From Comamonadaceae bacterium 2PF (GTDB taxonomy: Bacteria > Pseudomonadota > Gammaproteobacteria > Burkholderiales > Burkholderiaceae_C), in assembly GCA_005502875.1 (NCBI GenBank), contig SCMV01000004.1, forward strand, positions 62,001 through 126,000: 64,000 bases of DNA. The letters run 5' to 3'. Below are positions 55,402 to 63,869 of the stretch, one piece after another. The translations under genes and the position numbers were made by a program. Position 1 is the first letter of the stretch; every line of letters starts with the position of its first letter. Under the pieces are notes generated by a model. The model saw nothing but the letters and a program-made list of their open reading frames with translations, was not told the DNA's origin and did no database searches.

Positions 55402-56922
55402 TCAGGGCTTGCGCGCCGGCTTGGATGGGGCCTCGGCCTTGACCACGGCGTAGCGCTCCAGGGTCAGCAAGCGTGCTTCGTCGTGTTGCACGACGGGTTG
55501 CGGGTAGTCGCGCCCGATCACCACGTCCTCCGCTGCGGCCAGGTCGGCCGGCCTGGCCAGCCAGGGCGCGTGCAGCGCGTTGTCAGGCAGCTTGGCCAGC
55601 TCGGGCACGTAGCGGCGGATGAACTTGCCCTGCGGGTCGAACTTCTCGCTCTGGCTGATGGGGTTGAAGATGCGGAACCACGGTTGCGCGTCGCAGCCTG
55701 AGGAAGCCGCCCACTGCCAGCCACCGTTGTTGGCGGCCAGGTCGAAGTCGAGCAGCTTCTCGGCGAAGTAGGCCTCGCCCCGTCTCCAGTCGATGCCAAG
55801 GTCCTTGATCAGGAAGCTGGCCGTGACCATGCGCAGCCGGTTGTGCATGTAGCCCGTCTGGTTGAGTTGGCGCATGGCCGCATCCACCAGGGGGTAGCCG
55901 GTTTGGCCTTCGCACCAGGCCGCGAAATGCGCATCGGCCTGCTTGCCCTTGGCCCACTTGATCTTGTCGTACTCGCGCCGGTAGGCATGGCCCACCACGT
56001 GCGGGTGGTGATGCAGGATCTGGTGATAAAAATCACGCCAGATCAGCTCGGACAGCCACACCTGCGCGCCCGCCGAGCCCCGCTGGCTGCGCTGCCAGGC
56101 CAGGTCGGCCAGCTCGCGGATGGACACCGTGCCAAAGCGCAGGTGGGTGGACAGGTAGCTGGGGCCCTTCACGCCCGGGAAGTCGCGCAGCTCGTCGTAG
56201 CGGTCGATGCGGCCCAGGAAGTCGTCGAGCAGGGCGCGCGCGCCGCTCATGCCTGCGGGCACCTTGAGGTCGTCCACGGGCTCGAAGCCGATGTCACCCA
56301 GCGTGGGCACGTGGTCTTGTTCGCTGGGGCAGACGGCCGGCGGGATGGGCGCCAGGTGCGCGGCGTACTTCTCGACCGGGTAGGGCTTGACGTAGAAGGG
56401 CTCGATCTTTTTCAGCCAGGCGTTCTTGTAGGGCGTGAAGACGCCGTAGGGCGTGCCGTTGCCGGTCAGCACCTCGTTGCGCTCGAAGACGACGTGGTCC
56501 TTGAGGGTGTAGAGCGCCGCGCCGATGTCGCTGAGCTTGCCTCGCACCTGGGCGTCGCGGGCCAGGGCATCGGGCTCGTCGTCGTGGTTGGCGTAGACGG
56601 CCTGCACGCCCAACTCGGCGGCCAGTTTCGGGATCTCCACGCGGGCGTTGCCCTGGCGCACGATCAGCCCCCCGAGGGTGGGCGAGGGCGCGCCCACCCG
56701 CCTCGCCATGTCGCGCAAGGCGGTGTCCAGCTCCACCAGCGAGTCGCGGATGAAGGCCACGCGGCGGTCCTGGCGGGGCAGGGCGTCCAGGATGGCCGTG
56801 TCAAACACGAAGGTGCACCACACCCGTTGGGCGTTTTTCAGGGCATGGAAGAGGGCGGCGTGATCGTGGTGGCGAAGGTCGCGGCGGAACCAGACCAGGG
56901 CAGAGGTGTGGACGTCGTGCAT
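55402..56922 (-). CDS. phrB: Deoxyribodipyrimidine photolyase
   Basis: The 506-residue light-dependent repair enzyme (CPD class I) starts MHDVHTSALVWFRRDLRHHDH, a typical antenna-binding domain. It has the FAD-binding core with LSTHLRFGTVSIREL, WRDFYHQILHHHP, YPLVDAAMRQLNQTGYMHNRLRMV, and NNGGWQWAASSGCDAQPWFRIFNP, all strongly conserved in photolyases. It ends with a Lys/Ala-rich tail. A 211-residue upstream extension of the frame is antisense to yqgE. It is divergent from yqgE; only 42 bases lie between the starts. Confidence 0.95.
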   Translation of the reverse strand: MHDVHTSALVWFRRDLRHHDHAALFHALKNAQRVWCTFVFDTAILDALPRQDRRVAFIRDSLVELDTALRDMARRVGAPSPTLGGLIVRQGNARVEIPKLAAELGVQAVYANHDDEPDALARDAQVRGKLSDIGAALYTLKDHVVFERNEVLTGNGTPYGVFTPYKNAWLKKIEPFYVKPYPVEKYAAHLAPIPPAVCPSEQDHVPTLGDIGFEPVDDLKVPAGMSGARALLDDFLGRIDRYDELRDFPGVKGPSYLSTHLRFGTVSIRELADLAWQRSQRGSAGAQVWLSELIWRDFYHQILHHHPHVVGHAYRREYDKIKWAKGKQADAHFAAWCEGQTGYPLVDAAMRQLNQTGYMHNRLRMVTASFLIKDLGIDWRRGEAYFAEKLLDFDLAANNGGWQWAASSGCDAQPWFRIFNPISQSEKFDPQGKFIRRYVPELAKLPDNALHAPWLARPADLAAAEDVVIGRDYPQPVVQHDEARLLTLERYAVVKAEAPSKPARKP

Positions 56923-56952
56923 GGAAGGTGGGGTGAAGCAGGGGCGGCGGCG

Positions 56953-56958
56953 TAAAAT
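56953..56958 (+). promoter_or_regulatory. -10 box directly before yqgE
   Basis: TAAAAT ends six bases before the yqgE ATG, so the predicted transcription start coincides with the A of ATG. No ribosome site is present in the gap. This is a candidate leaderless promoter of the whole yqgE-plsC operon. Confidence 0.5.
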
Positions 56959-56964
56959 CATGAC

Positions 56965-57561
56965 ATGTCTGCAGGCACCCCATCTTCTCGCACCATCGAC
57001 CTGACCGATCAGTTCCTCATCGCCATGCCCAGCATGCGCGACGACAACTTCGCTGGCGCTGTCGTTTACCTGTGCGAGCACAACGCCAATGGCGCCCTGG
57101 GGCTGGTGATCAACCGCCCGACCGAGTTGCCTTTGCAGGAGCTGTTCGAGAAGGTCGATCTCAAGCTCGAGCGACCCGACCTCGCGGGCGAGCCTGTCTA
57201 TTTCGGCGGCCCCGTTCAGACCGAGCGGGGATTTGTCCTCCACGACCGCCTGGACGAAGAGGGGGGGCACTACAACTCGACCCTCAAGATCGGTGCTGCA
57301 GGCCTGGAGATGACGACCTCTCGCGACGTGCTCGAAGCCCTGGCCGGCGGCGCTGGCCCCAAGCGCGTGTTCGTCACCCTGGGCTACTCGGGCTGGAGCG
57401 CCGGGCAGCTCGAAGACGAGATTTCTCGCAACGGCTGGTTGACCGTCAAAGCCCAACCCGAAGTGATCTTCGACACCCCCGTCGAGCAGCGCTACGACAA
57501 GGCGCTGTCGCTGCTGGGCGTCGACCGCAATTTCCTGATGGGCGAGGCCGGTCACGCATGA
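56965..57561 (+). CDS. yqgE: YqgE/AlgH family protein
   Basis: This 198-residue protein of UPF0301 carries the family blocks LTDQFLIAMPSMRDDNFAGAVVYLCEHNANGALGLVINRP and VYFGGPVQTERGFVLHD, then GYSGWSAGQLEDEI. AlgH was originally linked to alginate control in Pseudomonas, but the biochemical role is still uncertain. It heads the operon with ruvX (next gene, ATGA overlap), a pairing widespread in proteobacteria and often used to name both. Confidence 0.92.
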   Translation: MSAGTPSSRTIDLTDQFLIAMPSMRDDNFAGAVVYLCEHNANGALGLVINRPTELPLQELFEKVDLKLERPDLAGEPVYFGGPVQTERGFVLHDRLDEEGGHYNSTLKIGAAGLEMTTSRDVLEALAGGAGPKRVFVTLGYSGWSAGQLEDEISRNGWLTVKAQPEVIFDTPVEQRYDKALSLLGVDRNFLMGEAGHA

Positions 57562-58013
57562 GCGCTGCGGCCTTCACCTCCGCCGCCGTGCAGACCTACC
57601 TGGCTTTCGACTACGGCCTCAAGCGCGTGGGCGTGGCCTGTGGCAACAGCCAGACCCGCCAGGCCCAGCCGCTGCAGACCATCGCCGCCGAAGGCGCCCA
57701 GCGCTTCGAGCGCATCGCGCAACTGGTGGCCGAGTGGCAGCCGGCGGCGCTGGTGATCGGCGTGCCCTTTCACCCCGACGGCGCCGAGCACGACAACACC
57801 GCGCGGGCGCGCAAGTTCGGGCGCCAACTGTGCGGGCGCTTTCACCTGCCGGTGCACGAGGTCGATGAGCGTTACTCCACCACGCAAGCCATCGCCCAAG
57901 GTGCGCGCGACCTCGATGCTGCGTCGGCTGCCATCCTGCTGCAACAATACTTCGATGCACTGGGTGCCGCCGACACCAACGGCGCTGTGCCCCCCAACGA
58001 AAGGCCCGCGTGA
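57558..58013 (+). CDS. ruvX: Holliday-junction resolvase-like RNase H-fold protein YqgF (RuvX)
   Basis: The 151-residue protein has an RNase H-like fold with the nuclease motif AFDYGLKRVGVA near the start, VIGVPFHPDG (second acidic/Walker-like segment), VHEVDERYST and DAASAAILLQQYFD. YqgF processes the 5' end of pre-16S rRNA in E. coli and is structurally related to RuvC. ATG at 57558 overlaps the yqgE stop, and its own stop overlaps the pyrR GTG (GTGA). Confidence 0.92.
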   Translation: MSAAAFTSAAVQTYLAFDYGLKRVGVACGNSQTRQAQPLQTIAAEGAQRFERIAQLVAEWQPAALVIGVPFHPDGAEHDNTARARKFGRQLCGRFHLPVHEVDERYSTTQAIAQGARDLDAASAAILLQQYFDALGAADTNGAVPPNERPA

Positions 58014-58522
58014 GCTCCACCCCTCATACCTTGCGCCTCGACGCCGAGGCCCTGTACACCAACCTGCTCGACGGCGTTCGCCGCCTGGTCTCGGTCGACA
58101 CCACCTTGGTGGGCGTGTGGTCCGGTGGAGCCTGGCTGGCCGAGCGCCTGGCCCGTGACCTCGGTCTGAGCACCCCGCATGGCGTCATCTCGTCGGCCCT
58201 GCACCGCGACGACTTCGGCTCGCGCGGCATGAGCGCCACGAAAGACGCCACGCACCTGCCCTTCGAGGTCGAAGGCCGCCACATCCTGTTGATCGACGAC
58301 GTGCTCTACACCGGACGCACCACGCGCGCCGTCATCAACGAGCTGTTCGACTTCGGTCGTCCCGCCAGCGTCACCCTGGCCGTGCTGGTCGACCGCGGTG
58401 GCCGCCAGCTGCCCATCGAGCCGGCCTACTCGGCCGCCCGCATCAGCCTGCCCGCCGACGAGCGCGTCTCGCTTGACCGCGCCGACGACGGGCGCTTTCA
58501 GTTCCATTTCGAGAAGGTGTGA
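58010..58522 (+). CDS. pyrR: PyrR, bifunctional pyrimidine regulator / uracil phosphoribosyltransferase
   Basis: The 170-residue type I phosphoribosyltransferase shows the PRPP loop [16 protein letters not shown], the most diagnostic PyrR block, plus SSALHRDDF and the C-terminal [19 protein letters not shown]. In Gram-positives PyrR binds pyr mRNA; in proteobacteria the regulatory role is less certain. It starts with GTG overlapping the ruvX stop and overlaps pyrB by one base, so translation is coupled. Confidence 0.93.
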   Translation: MSSTPHTLRLDAEALYTNLLDGVRRLVSVDTTLVGVWSGGAWLAERLARDLGLSTPHGVISSALHRDDFGSRGMSATKDATHLPFEVEGRHILLIDDVLYTGRTTRAVINELFDFGRPASVTLAVLVDRGGRQLPIEPAYSAARISLPADERVSLDRADDGRFQFHFEKV

Positions 58523-59505
58523 TGAGCACCTCCCTGCCCATGCGCAAACCCCAACGCAACCCGCAGCTCAACGCCCACGGCGAGCTCATCCACCTGCTGT
58601 CGACCGAAGGCCTGCCCAAGGCCAACATCCACCAGATCCTGGACACGGCCGAGCAGTTCCTGAGCTTCAACGAGCGCGAGGTCAAGAAGGTGCCGCTGTT
58701 GCGCGGCAAGAGCGTCTTCAACCTGTTCTTCGAGAACAGCACGCGCACGCGCACCACCTTCGAGATCGCTGCCAAGCGTTTGAGCGCCGACGTCATCAAC
58801 CTCGACATCGCGCGTTCATCGGCTTCGAAGGGTGAGAGCCTGCTCGACACCATCGCCAACCTGTCTGCGATGCAGGCCGACATGTTCATCGTGCGCCACA
58901 GCGAGTCGGGCGCGCCTTACCTCATCGCCCAGCACGTGGCCCCGCATGTGCACGTGGTCAACGCCGGTGACGGCCGCCATGCGCACCCCACGCAGGCGCT
59001 GCTGGACATGTACACGATCCGGCACTACAAGAAAGACTTCACCAACCTCACCGTGGCCATCGTGGGCGACATCGTGCACTCGCGCGTGGCCCGCTCGAAC
59101 ATCCACGCGCTGACCACGCTCGGCGTGCCCGAAGTCCGCGTGGTGGGTCCGCGCACCCTCGTGCCTGGCGACCTGCGCGAGATGGGCGTGCGCGTGTGCC
59201 ACAGCCTGGAGGAAGGCATCCGCGGTGCCGACGTCGTCATCATGCTGCGCCTGCAGAACGAGCGCATGAGCGGCGGCATGCTGCCCAGCTCGGGCGAGTT
59301 CTTCAAGGAGTTCGGCCTGACCCAGGCCAAGCTGGCCCTGGCCAAGCCCGATGCCATCGTCATGCACCCGGGCCCCATCAACCGCGGCGTCGAGATCGAG
59401 TCCGCCGTGGCCGATGGCAAGCAAAGCGTCATCCTGCCCCAGGTCACCTTCGGCATCGCGGTCCGCATGGCCGTCATGTCCATCATCGCCGGCAACGAAG
59501 CATGA
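58522..59505 (+). CDS. pyrB: Aspartate carbamoyltransferase catalytic subunit
   Basis: PyrB condenses carbamoyl phosphate with aspartate in de novo pyrimidine synthesis. The 327-residue chain has a short extension before the catalytic fold, as in class A ATCases of pseudomonads. It carries the carbamoyl-phosphate loop [25 protein letters not shown], the [11 protein letters not shown] block, [11 protein letters not shown] and [10 protein letters not shown]. No pyrI follows; instead the next gene is a degenerate dihydroorotase, the arrangement of the PyrB-PyrC' holoenzyme. Confidence 0.96.
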   Translation: MSTSLPMRKPQRNPQLNAHGELIHLLSTEGLPKANIHQILDTAEQFLSFNEREVKKVPLLRGKSVFNLFFENSTRTRTTFEIAAKRLSADVINLDIARSSASKGESLLDTIANLSAMQADMFIVRHSESGAPYLIAQHVAPHVHVVNAGDGRHAHPTQALLDMYTIRHYKKDFTNLTVAIVGDIVHSRVARSNIHALTTLGVPEVRVVGPRTLVPGDLREMGVRVCHSLEEGIRGADVVIMLRLQNERMSGGMLPSSGEFFKEFGLTQAKLALAKPDAIVMHPGPINRGVEIESAVADGKQSVILPQVTFGIAVRMAVMSIIAGNEA

Positions 59506-60854
59506 GCAAGATCCTGATCAAGAACGGTCGCCTGGTCGACCCCGCGTCCGGCCTCGACCAGGTCGGCGACCTGGCCATCAGCGCTGGCCGCATCACCGCC
59601 ATCGGCAACGTTCCGGCGGACTTCGCACCCGACCGCACCATCGACGCCAAGGGCCTGATCGTCGCCCCCGGCCTGGTCGACCTGGCCGCCCGCCTGCGCG
59701 AGCCCGGTTACGAGCACGAAGGCATGCTCGAGAGCGAGCTCGCAGCCGCCGCCGCCGGTGGCGTGACCAGCGTGGTCTGCCTGCCCGACACCGACCCCAC
59801 GCTGGACGAGCCCGGCCTGGTCGAGATGCTCAAGCTGCGCGCACGCAAGCTCAGCCGCTGCCGCCTGTTCCCGCTGGGTGCGCTCACGCGCGGCCTCAAG
59901 GGCGAGAACCTGACCGAAATGGCCGAGCTCAACGAAGCCGGTTGCGTCGGCTTCTCGCAGGCCGAAGCGCCCGTGCAGAACACCCAGGTGCTGCAACGCG
60001 CGCTGCAGTACGCCGCCACCTTCGGCTACACCGTCTGGCTGCGCCCGAACGACGCCTGGCTGGGCAAGGGCGTGGCCGCCAGCGGCTCCGTGGCCACCCG
60101 CCTGGGCCTGTCGGGTGTGCCCGTGGCAGCCGAAACCATCGCCTTGCACACCATCATCGAGCTGGTGCGGGCCACCGGTGCGCGCGTGCACCTTTGCCGC
60201 ATCAGCAGCGCCGCAGGCGTCGAGCTGGTGCGCCAGGCCAAGGCGCAAGGCCTGCCCATCACCGCCGACGTCAGCATCAACTCCCTGCTGTTGACCGACA
60301 TCGACATCGGTTACTTCAACCCCTCGATGCGCGTGAACCCGCCGCTGCGCCAGGTGCGCGACCGCGACGCCCTGCAAGCCGCGCTGGCCGACGGCACGCT
60401 CGATGCGCTGGTCTCGGACCACACCCCTGTCAGCGAAGACGAGAAGACGCTGCCCTTCGGCGAAGCCGAGCCTGGCGGCACCGGCCTGGAGCTGCTGCTC
60501 AGCCTGGCCTTGAAGTGGTCTGGCGCCGACGCCACCGACACGCCCGATGCCGCCAGCCTGCGCCGCGCGCTGTCGGTCGTCACGCAAGGCCCGGTCAAGG
60601 TGCTGGGCGACTCGCTCGGCTCGCTGGCCAGCAGTGCAGGGCGCTTGACCGAAGGCGGCGTGGCCGACATCGTGATCTTCGACCCGGCCACGCGCTGGAC
60701 GGTGCAACCCGACGCCCTCGTCAGCCAGGGCAAGCACACGCCCTTCGCTTTCAAGGACACGGGCTTTCAGATGGCTGGGCGCGTGCGCCTGACCCTGGTG
60801 GCAGGGCAGGTGGCCCACGAGGCGTCCGAAGGCGAGCCTGCCGCAGCAGCCTGA
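59502..60854 (+). CDS. Inactive dihydroorotase-like subunit PyrC' (PyrX)
   Basis: This 450-residue amidohydrolase-fold protein is collinear with class I dihydroorotase but has lost the zinc ligands. The normal DLHVHLREPG reads [10 protein letters not shown] (Ala62, Arg64), and the usual TPHHLLLT reads SINSLLLT. The later Asp of [11 protein letters not shown] and the overall length are kept. In Pseudomonas the equivalent PyrC' has no activity but is needed to build the PyrB dodecamer, so a structural role is the best inference here. A true pyrC must lie elsewhere. It overlaps pyrB by ATGA. Confidence 0.88.
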   Translation: MSKILIKNGRLVDPASGLDQVGDLAISAGRITAIGNVPADFAPDRTIDAKGLIVAPGLVDLAARLREPGYEHEGMLESELAAAAAGGVTSVVCLPDTDPTLDEPGLVEMLKLRARKLSRCRLFPLGALTRGLKGENLTEMAELNEAGCVGFSQAEAPVQNTQVLQRALQYAATFGYTVWLRPNDAWLGKGVAASGSVATRLGLSGVPVAAETIALHTIIELVRATGARVHLCRISSAAGVELVRQAKAQGLPITADVSINSLLLTDIDIGYFNPSMRVNPPLRQVRDRDALQAALADGTLDALVSDHTPVSEDEKTLPFGEAEPGGTGLELLLSLALKWSGADATDTPDAASLRRALSVVTQGPVKVLGDSLGSLASSAGRLTEGGVADIVIFDPATRWTVQPDALVSQGKHTPFAFKDTGFQMAGRVRLTLVAGQVAHEASEGEPAAAA

Positions 60855-60867
60855 GCCCCGCATCGCG

Positions 60868-61683
60868 ATGTCCTGGGTGCCCCCACAACAGCACGTTCCT
60901 GCCGCTGCGCCCGTTTCCGGGCGCTGGTTGCGCTCGCCCATCGCGCTCTGGCGGCTGGCCCGCTCGGTCCTGCACATCTTGTGGGGCGTGGCGCAGGTGC
61001 TCACCGTCTGGGACCGCCTCGATGCGCGCCAGCGCCGCCAGCGCCACCTCGACTGGTCCAAAAAAATGGGGGCCAAACTCGGCGTCACGCTCGAGGTGCG
61101 TGGCACGCCCCACCCATCGGCCAAGCTCGTGGTGGGCAACCACGTTTCCTGGCTGGACATCGTCGCCATCAACTCGGTGATGCCCTCGCGCTTCGTCTCC
61201 AAGGCGGAGGTGGCGAGCTGGCCGATCGTGGGCCGCCTGGTGACGGCGGCCGGCACCCTGTACCTGGTGCGTGAACGCCGCCGCGACGCCATGCGCGTGC
61301 TCGGCCTCATGGCCCAGGCGCTGCGCGACGGCGACACGGTTGCCGTCTTCCCCGAGGGCACGACCGGGCCGGGAGGCCACATCATGCCTTTTCACGCCAA
61401 CCTGCTGCAGGCCGCCATCGACGCGCCAGCGCCGGTGCAGCCCGTGGTCATCGCCTACCGGGAGCATGGCCACGCCGTCAGCCCCTCGGCCGCCTACGTG
61501 GGCGACATCGGGCTGCTGGAATCGCTGTGGATGACCGTCACCGCACGGCAGCTGGTCGTGCGAGTCGAGTTCCTCGATGCACGGGCGGTGGCGCATGCCG
61601 ACCGCAGAACGCTCTCCGATCACCTCCATCAGGACATGAGCGCCGCGTTGCAGCGGACGATCTGCGAAAACCCGCAGACGTGA
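60868..61683 (+). CDS. plsC: 1-acyl-sn-glycerol-3-phosphate acyltransferase
   Basis: PlsC acylates lysophosphatidate to phosphatidate in the inner membrane. The 271-residue protein has a hydrophobic stretch at about 28-48, the HX4D motif NHVSWLD (91-97), the substrate block FVSKAEVASWPIVGRL, and FPEGTTGPGG. It is the last gene of the yqgE-pyr operon, 13 bases after pyrC'. No terminator with a T run was seen behind it. Confidence 0.93.
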   Translation: MSWVPPQQHVPAAAPVSGRWLRSPIALWRLARSVLHILWGVAQVLTVWDRLDARQRRQRHLDWSKKMGAKLGVTLEVRGTPHPSAKLVVGNHVSWLDIVAINSVMPSRFVSKAEVASWPIVGRLVTAAGTLYLVRERRRDAMRVLGLMAQALRDGDTVAVFPEGTTGPGGHIMPFHANLLQAAIDAPAPVQPVVIAYREHGHAVSPSAAYVGDIGLLESLWMTVTARQLVVRVEFLDARAVAHADRRTLSDHLHQDMSAALQRTICENPQT

Positions 61684-61859
61684 CATAAGCCCGTTGTACA
61701 GCGTCTTTTTCGGACAACTCTCGCGGGTTTCAGCCGATAGTCTGAGCACTCCACATCGCGACATTCTTGCGGTGCGGTAACAAAATCCGTCTCTCGGTCG
61801 GTGTCAATCACTTGAACCGGGGGTCGAACGCTCAATTCACCCTGATGAGGAGCCCCTCC

Positions 61860-63296
61860 ATGTCCGACAAGACACTGCAGCGCCTGCCCCTGGCGCTTGC
61901 CGCCCTGCTGACTTGCCTCAGCGCTCATGCCGATTTCACCTCCGCAGACGGCAAGGCCCGTCTCTCCGGGTTCGGCACTTTGGGTGCGGCTCGCACCAGC
62001 ACCGACGATGCCCTGCTGAACTACCCCGGCCAGGGCGGTGGCGTGGACAAGCAGTGGGGCATGGAGCCCGACACCAAGGTCGGTGTCCAGGGCTCCTACA
62101 AGTTCACCAACACCATTTCGGGCACGGCTCAGGTGCTGACCAAGTATCGCGCCTCTGGCCAATACCAGCCCGAGTTCGAGTGGGCCTTTGCCAAGTGGCA
62201 AGCCCTGCCCAGCCTGGCTGTTCGCGCAGGCCGCATCGGTGCCCCGTATTTCATGATTTCCGACTTCCGCGATGTGGGTTACGCCAACACGGCGGTGCGT
62301 CCCCCCCTGGATGTCTACGGCCAGGTGCCCGTGAGTTCCTTCGATGGTTTGGATGTCTCCTACCAGACCGAGTTGATGGGCGCCAACGTGACCTCGACGA
62401 TTTGGGGCGGTAGCTCGCGCGCGGAGTTCTCCTCGTCTCTGCGCAGTGGCGCCTCGGAGGTCGAGCCCAGCGTCGTCAAGATCAAGAACTCACTGGGCTT
62501 CAACCTGCAAGCCGAGTTTGAAAATGGATTGACCGTGCGTGCCGGGCATGCCAACGGCGCACTCACGGTTGAGTCGGGTACGGCCACGTCGCTCATCAAC
62601 GGTGTCAACACCTTGGCTGCGAGCACGAGCACCGTCGCACAGGCACTGGGCATTCGCAATGCGGTGCTCGCAGATGTGGCGGCTGTGACCAACAACTTGA
62701 CCACCAAGGGTGCTCGCGCGTCGTTCTCCGGGATCGGGCTGGCCTACGACCAGGACAACATCGTCCTGTCTGGCGAGTTCACCAAGCGCAAGGCCAAAAA
62801 GGGCTACATCGCATCCACCACAGGCTGGTACGCTTTGAGCGGCTACCGTTTTGGCAACATCCTGCCGTACGTGATTGTCTCGAAGATCAAAGTTGACGAC
62901 CCGAATGCCACGGTCCCCGGGTTCTCGGGCCTGAACGCGCTGATCTCCAATCAGGCAACCATCACCGGCGCGCTCACACCCAGCCTCGGAGCCACGGCAG
63001 CCGCTCAAACCGCAGCCGCCATCTCAGCCAACGCTCGGACGATCATCGGCGGCACCAATGCCGTGCTGAACACCCAAAAGCTAGAGCAGAAGACCCTGAG
63101 CGTGGGTGTGCGTTGGGACGCGACCCGCAGCCTTGCTGTCAAAGCCCAGTTCGATCACATCACCAAGCCTGCAGGCTCGAATGGTTTGTTCCTGGTCCCC
63201 GACCTGTCTGCCGACCTGGCCAAGGGCAACTCGTCCTTCCTCAACACCAAGAAGAACATCAACGTCATCAGCGTCGCTGTTGACTTCGTGTTCTGA
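61860..63296 (+). CDS. Outer-membrane porin-like beta-barrel protein
   Basis: The 478-residue protein has a signal peptide (MSDKTLQRLPLALAALLTCLSAHA, cleaved before DFTSADGK) and an all-beta mature part that ends VISVAVDFVF, an outer-membrane C-terminal signature. It begins with GKARLSGFGTLGAARTST, as in a group of porins distinct from the two at the left end. GAGGAG at 61847-61852 sets the start. It is followed 26 bases later by a small phosphate-binding-like protein, so it may be a porin for that ligand. No PHO box was recognised. Confidence 0.85.
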   Translation: MSDKTLQRLPLALAALLTCLSAHADFTSADGKARLSGFGTLGAARTSTDDALLNYPGQGGGVDKQWGMEPDTKVGVQGSYKFTNTISGTAQVLTKYRASGQYQPEFEWAFAKWQALPSLAVRAGRIGAPYFMISDFRDVGYANTAVRPPLDVYGQVPVSSFDGLDVSYQTELMGANVTSTIWGGSSRAEFSSSLRSGASEVEPSVVKIKNSLGFNLQAEFENGLTVRAGHANGALTVESGTATSLINGVNTLAASTSTVAQALGIRNAVLADVAAVTNNLTTKGARASFSGIGLAYDQDNIVLSGEFTKRKAKKGYIASTTGWYALSGYRFGNILPYVIVSKIKVDDPNATVPGFSGLNALISNQATITGALTPSLGATAAAQTAAAISANARTIIGGTNAVLNTQKLEQKTLSVGVRWDATRSLAVKAQFDHITKPAGSNGLFLVPDLSADLAKGNSSFLNTKKNINVISVAVDFVF

Positions 63297-63322
63297 GCTT
63301 GATCTGGAAGGAGAAACACATC

Positions 63323-63754
63323 ATGCAAAAGACATCCCTCATCAAGTCTCTGGTGCTCGCCGGTCTGGTGACGCTGAGCAACCTGGCCGCGGCTGAAATC
63401 GTCGTGATCGTCAACCCCAAGAGCCCCCTGGCCACGATGACGCCTGACCAGGTCAGCGCCATCTTCATGGGCAAGACCAGCACGCTGCCCTCCGGCTCGA
63501 CCGCCGCCCCGGCTGACCTGCCCGAAGGCAACGCCGTGCGCGACCAGTTCTACAGCAAGGCGGCAGGCAAGTCCTCTTCGCAGGTCAAGGCCACCTGGGC
63601 CCGCCTGACTTTCTCCGGCAAGGCCACGCCTCCGAAGGAAATGGGCACCGCTGCCGACGTCAAGAAGTTCGTCGCCAGCAACCCCGACGCCATCGGCTAC
63701 ATCGAAAAATCTGCGGTGGATGGCACGGTCAAGGCGATTTTGTCGATCGACTGA
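63323..63754 (+). CDS. Short periplasmic phosphate-binding-like protein (PstS-half)
   Basis: The 143-residue protein has a signal peptide (MQKTSLIKSLVLAGLVTLSNLAAA), then EIVVIVNPKSPLATMTPDQVSAIFMGKTSTLPSG, the N-terminal lobe of PstS-like proteins of PF12849. DQFYSKAAGKSSSQVKATWARLTFSGKATPP and NPDAIGYIEKS follow. It is less than half the length of a full PstS and lacks the second lobe, as do similar short proteins in other proteobacteria. It is co-transcribed with the upstream porin. No pst transporter genes are near. AAGGAGA eight bases upstream sets the start. Confidence 0.85.
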   Translation: MQKTSLIKSLVLAGLVTLSNLAAAEIVVIVNPKSPLATMTPDQVSAIFMGKTSTLPSGSTAAPADLPEGNAVRDQFYSKAAGKSSSQVKATWARLTFSGKATPPKEMGTAADVKKFVASNPDAIGYIEKSAVDGTVKAILSID

Positions 63755-63762
63755 CGCCGATC

Positions 63763-63799
63763 GCGGGTTGTCACGCTCCGATCCTGCGTGACAGCCCGC
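63763..63799 (+). terminator. Strong hairpin after the porin / phosphate-binding-like operon
   Basis: A 14-base stem GCGGGTTGTCACGC (63763-63776) pairs with GCGTGACAGCCCGC (63786-63799) with one G-T pair and a nine-base loop. It begins nine bases after the stop codon. There is no T tract, so it could be a rho-independent-like terminator of low strength, an mRNA 3' stabiliser, or an operator for the next gene. Confidence 0.5.
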
Positions 63800-63837
63800 T
63801 CATGATCTCGATCACGGGTCGCATGGGTGCGGGCCAC

Positions 63838-63843
63838 TACAAT
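63838..63843 (+). promoter_or_regulatory. -10 box of the desaturase gene
   Basis: TACAAT ends 26 bases before the ATG at 63870, giving a leader of about 20 bases. No convincing -35 box is seen. GAAAGG at 63855-63860 may serve as ribosome site. Confidence 0.45.
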
Positions 63844-63869
63844 CCGGCACCCGTTGAAAGGTTTTCGAG

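Noticed and set aside
61684-61859. A PHO box upstream of the porin / phosphate-binding-like operon
   Set aside because: No CTGTCAT-type direct repeat with proper spacing was found; the resemblance of GTGTCAATCACTTGAAC is too weak.
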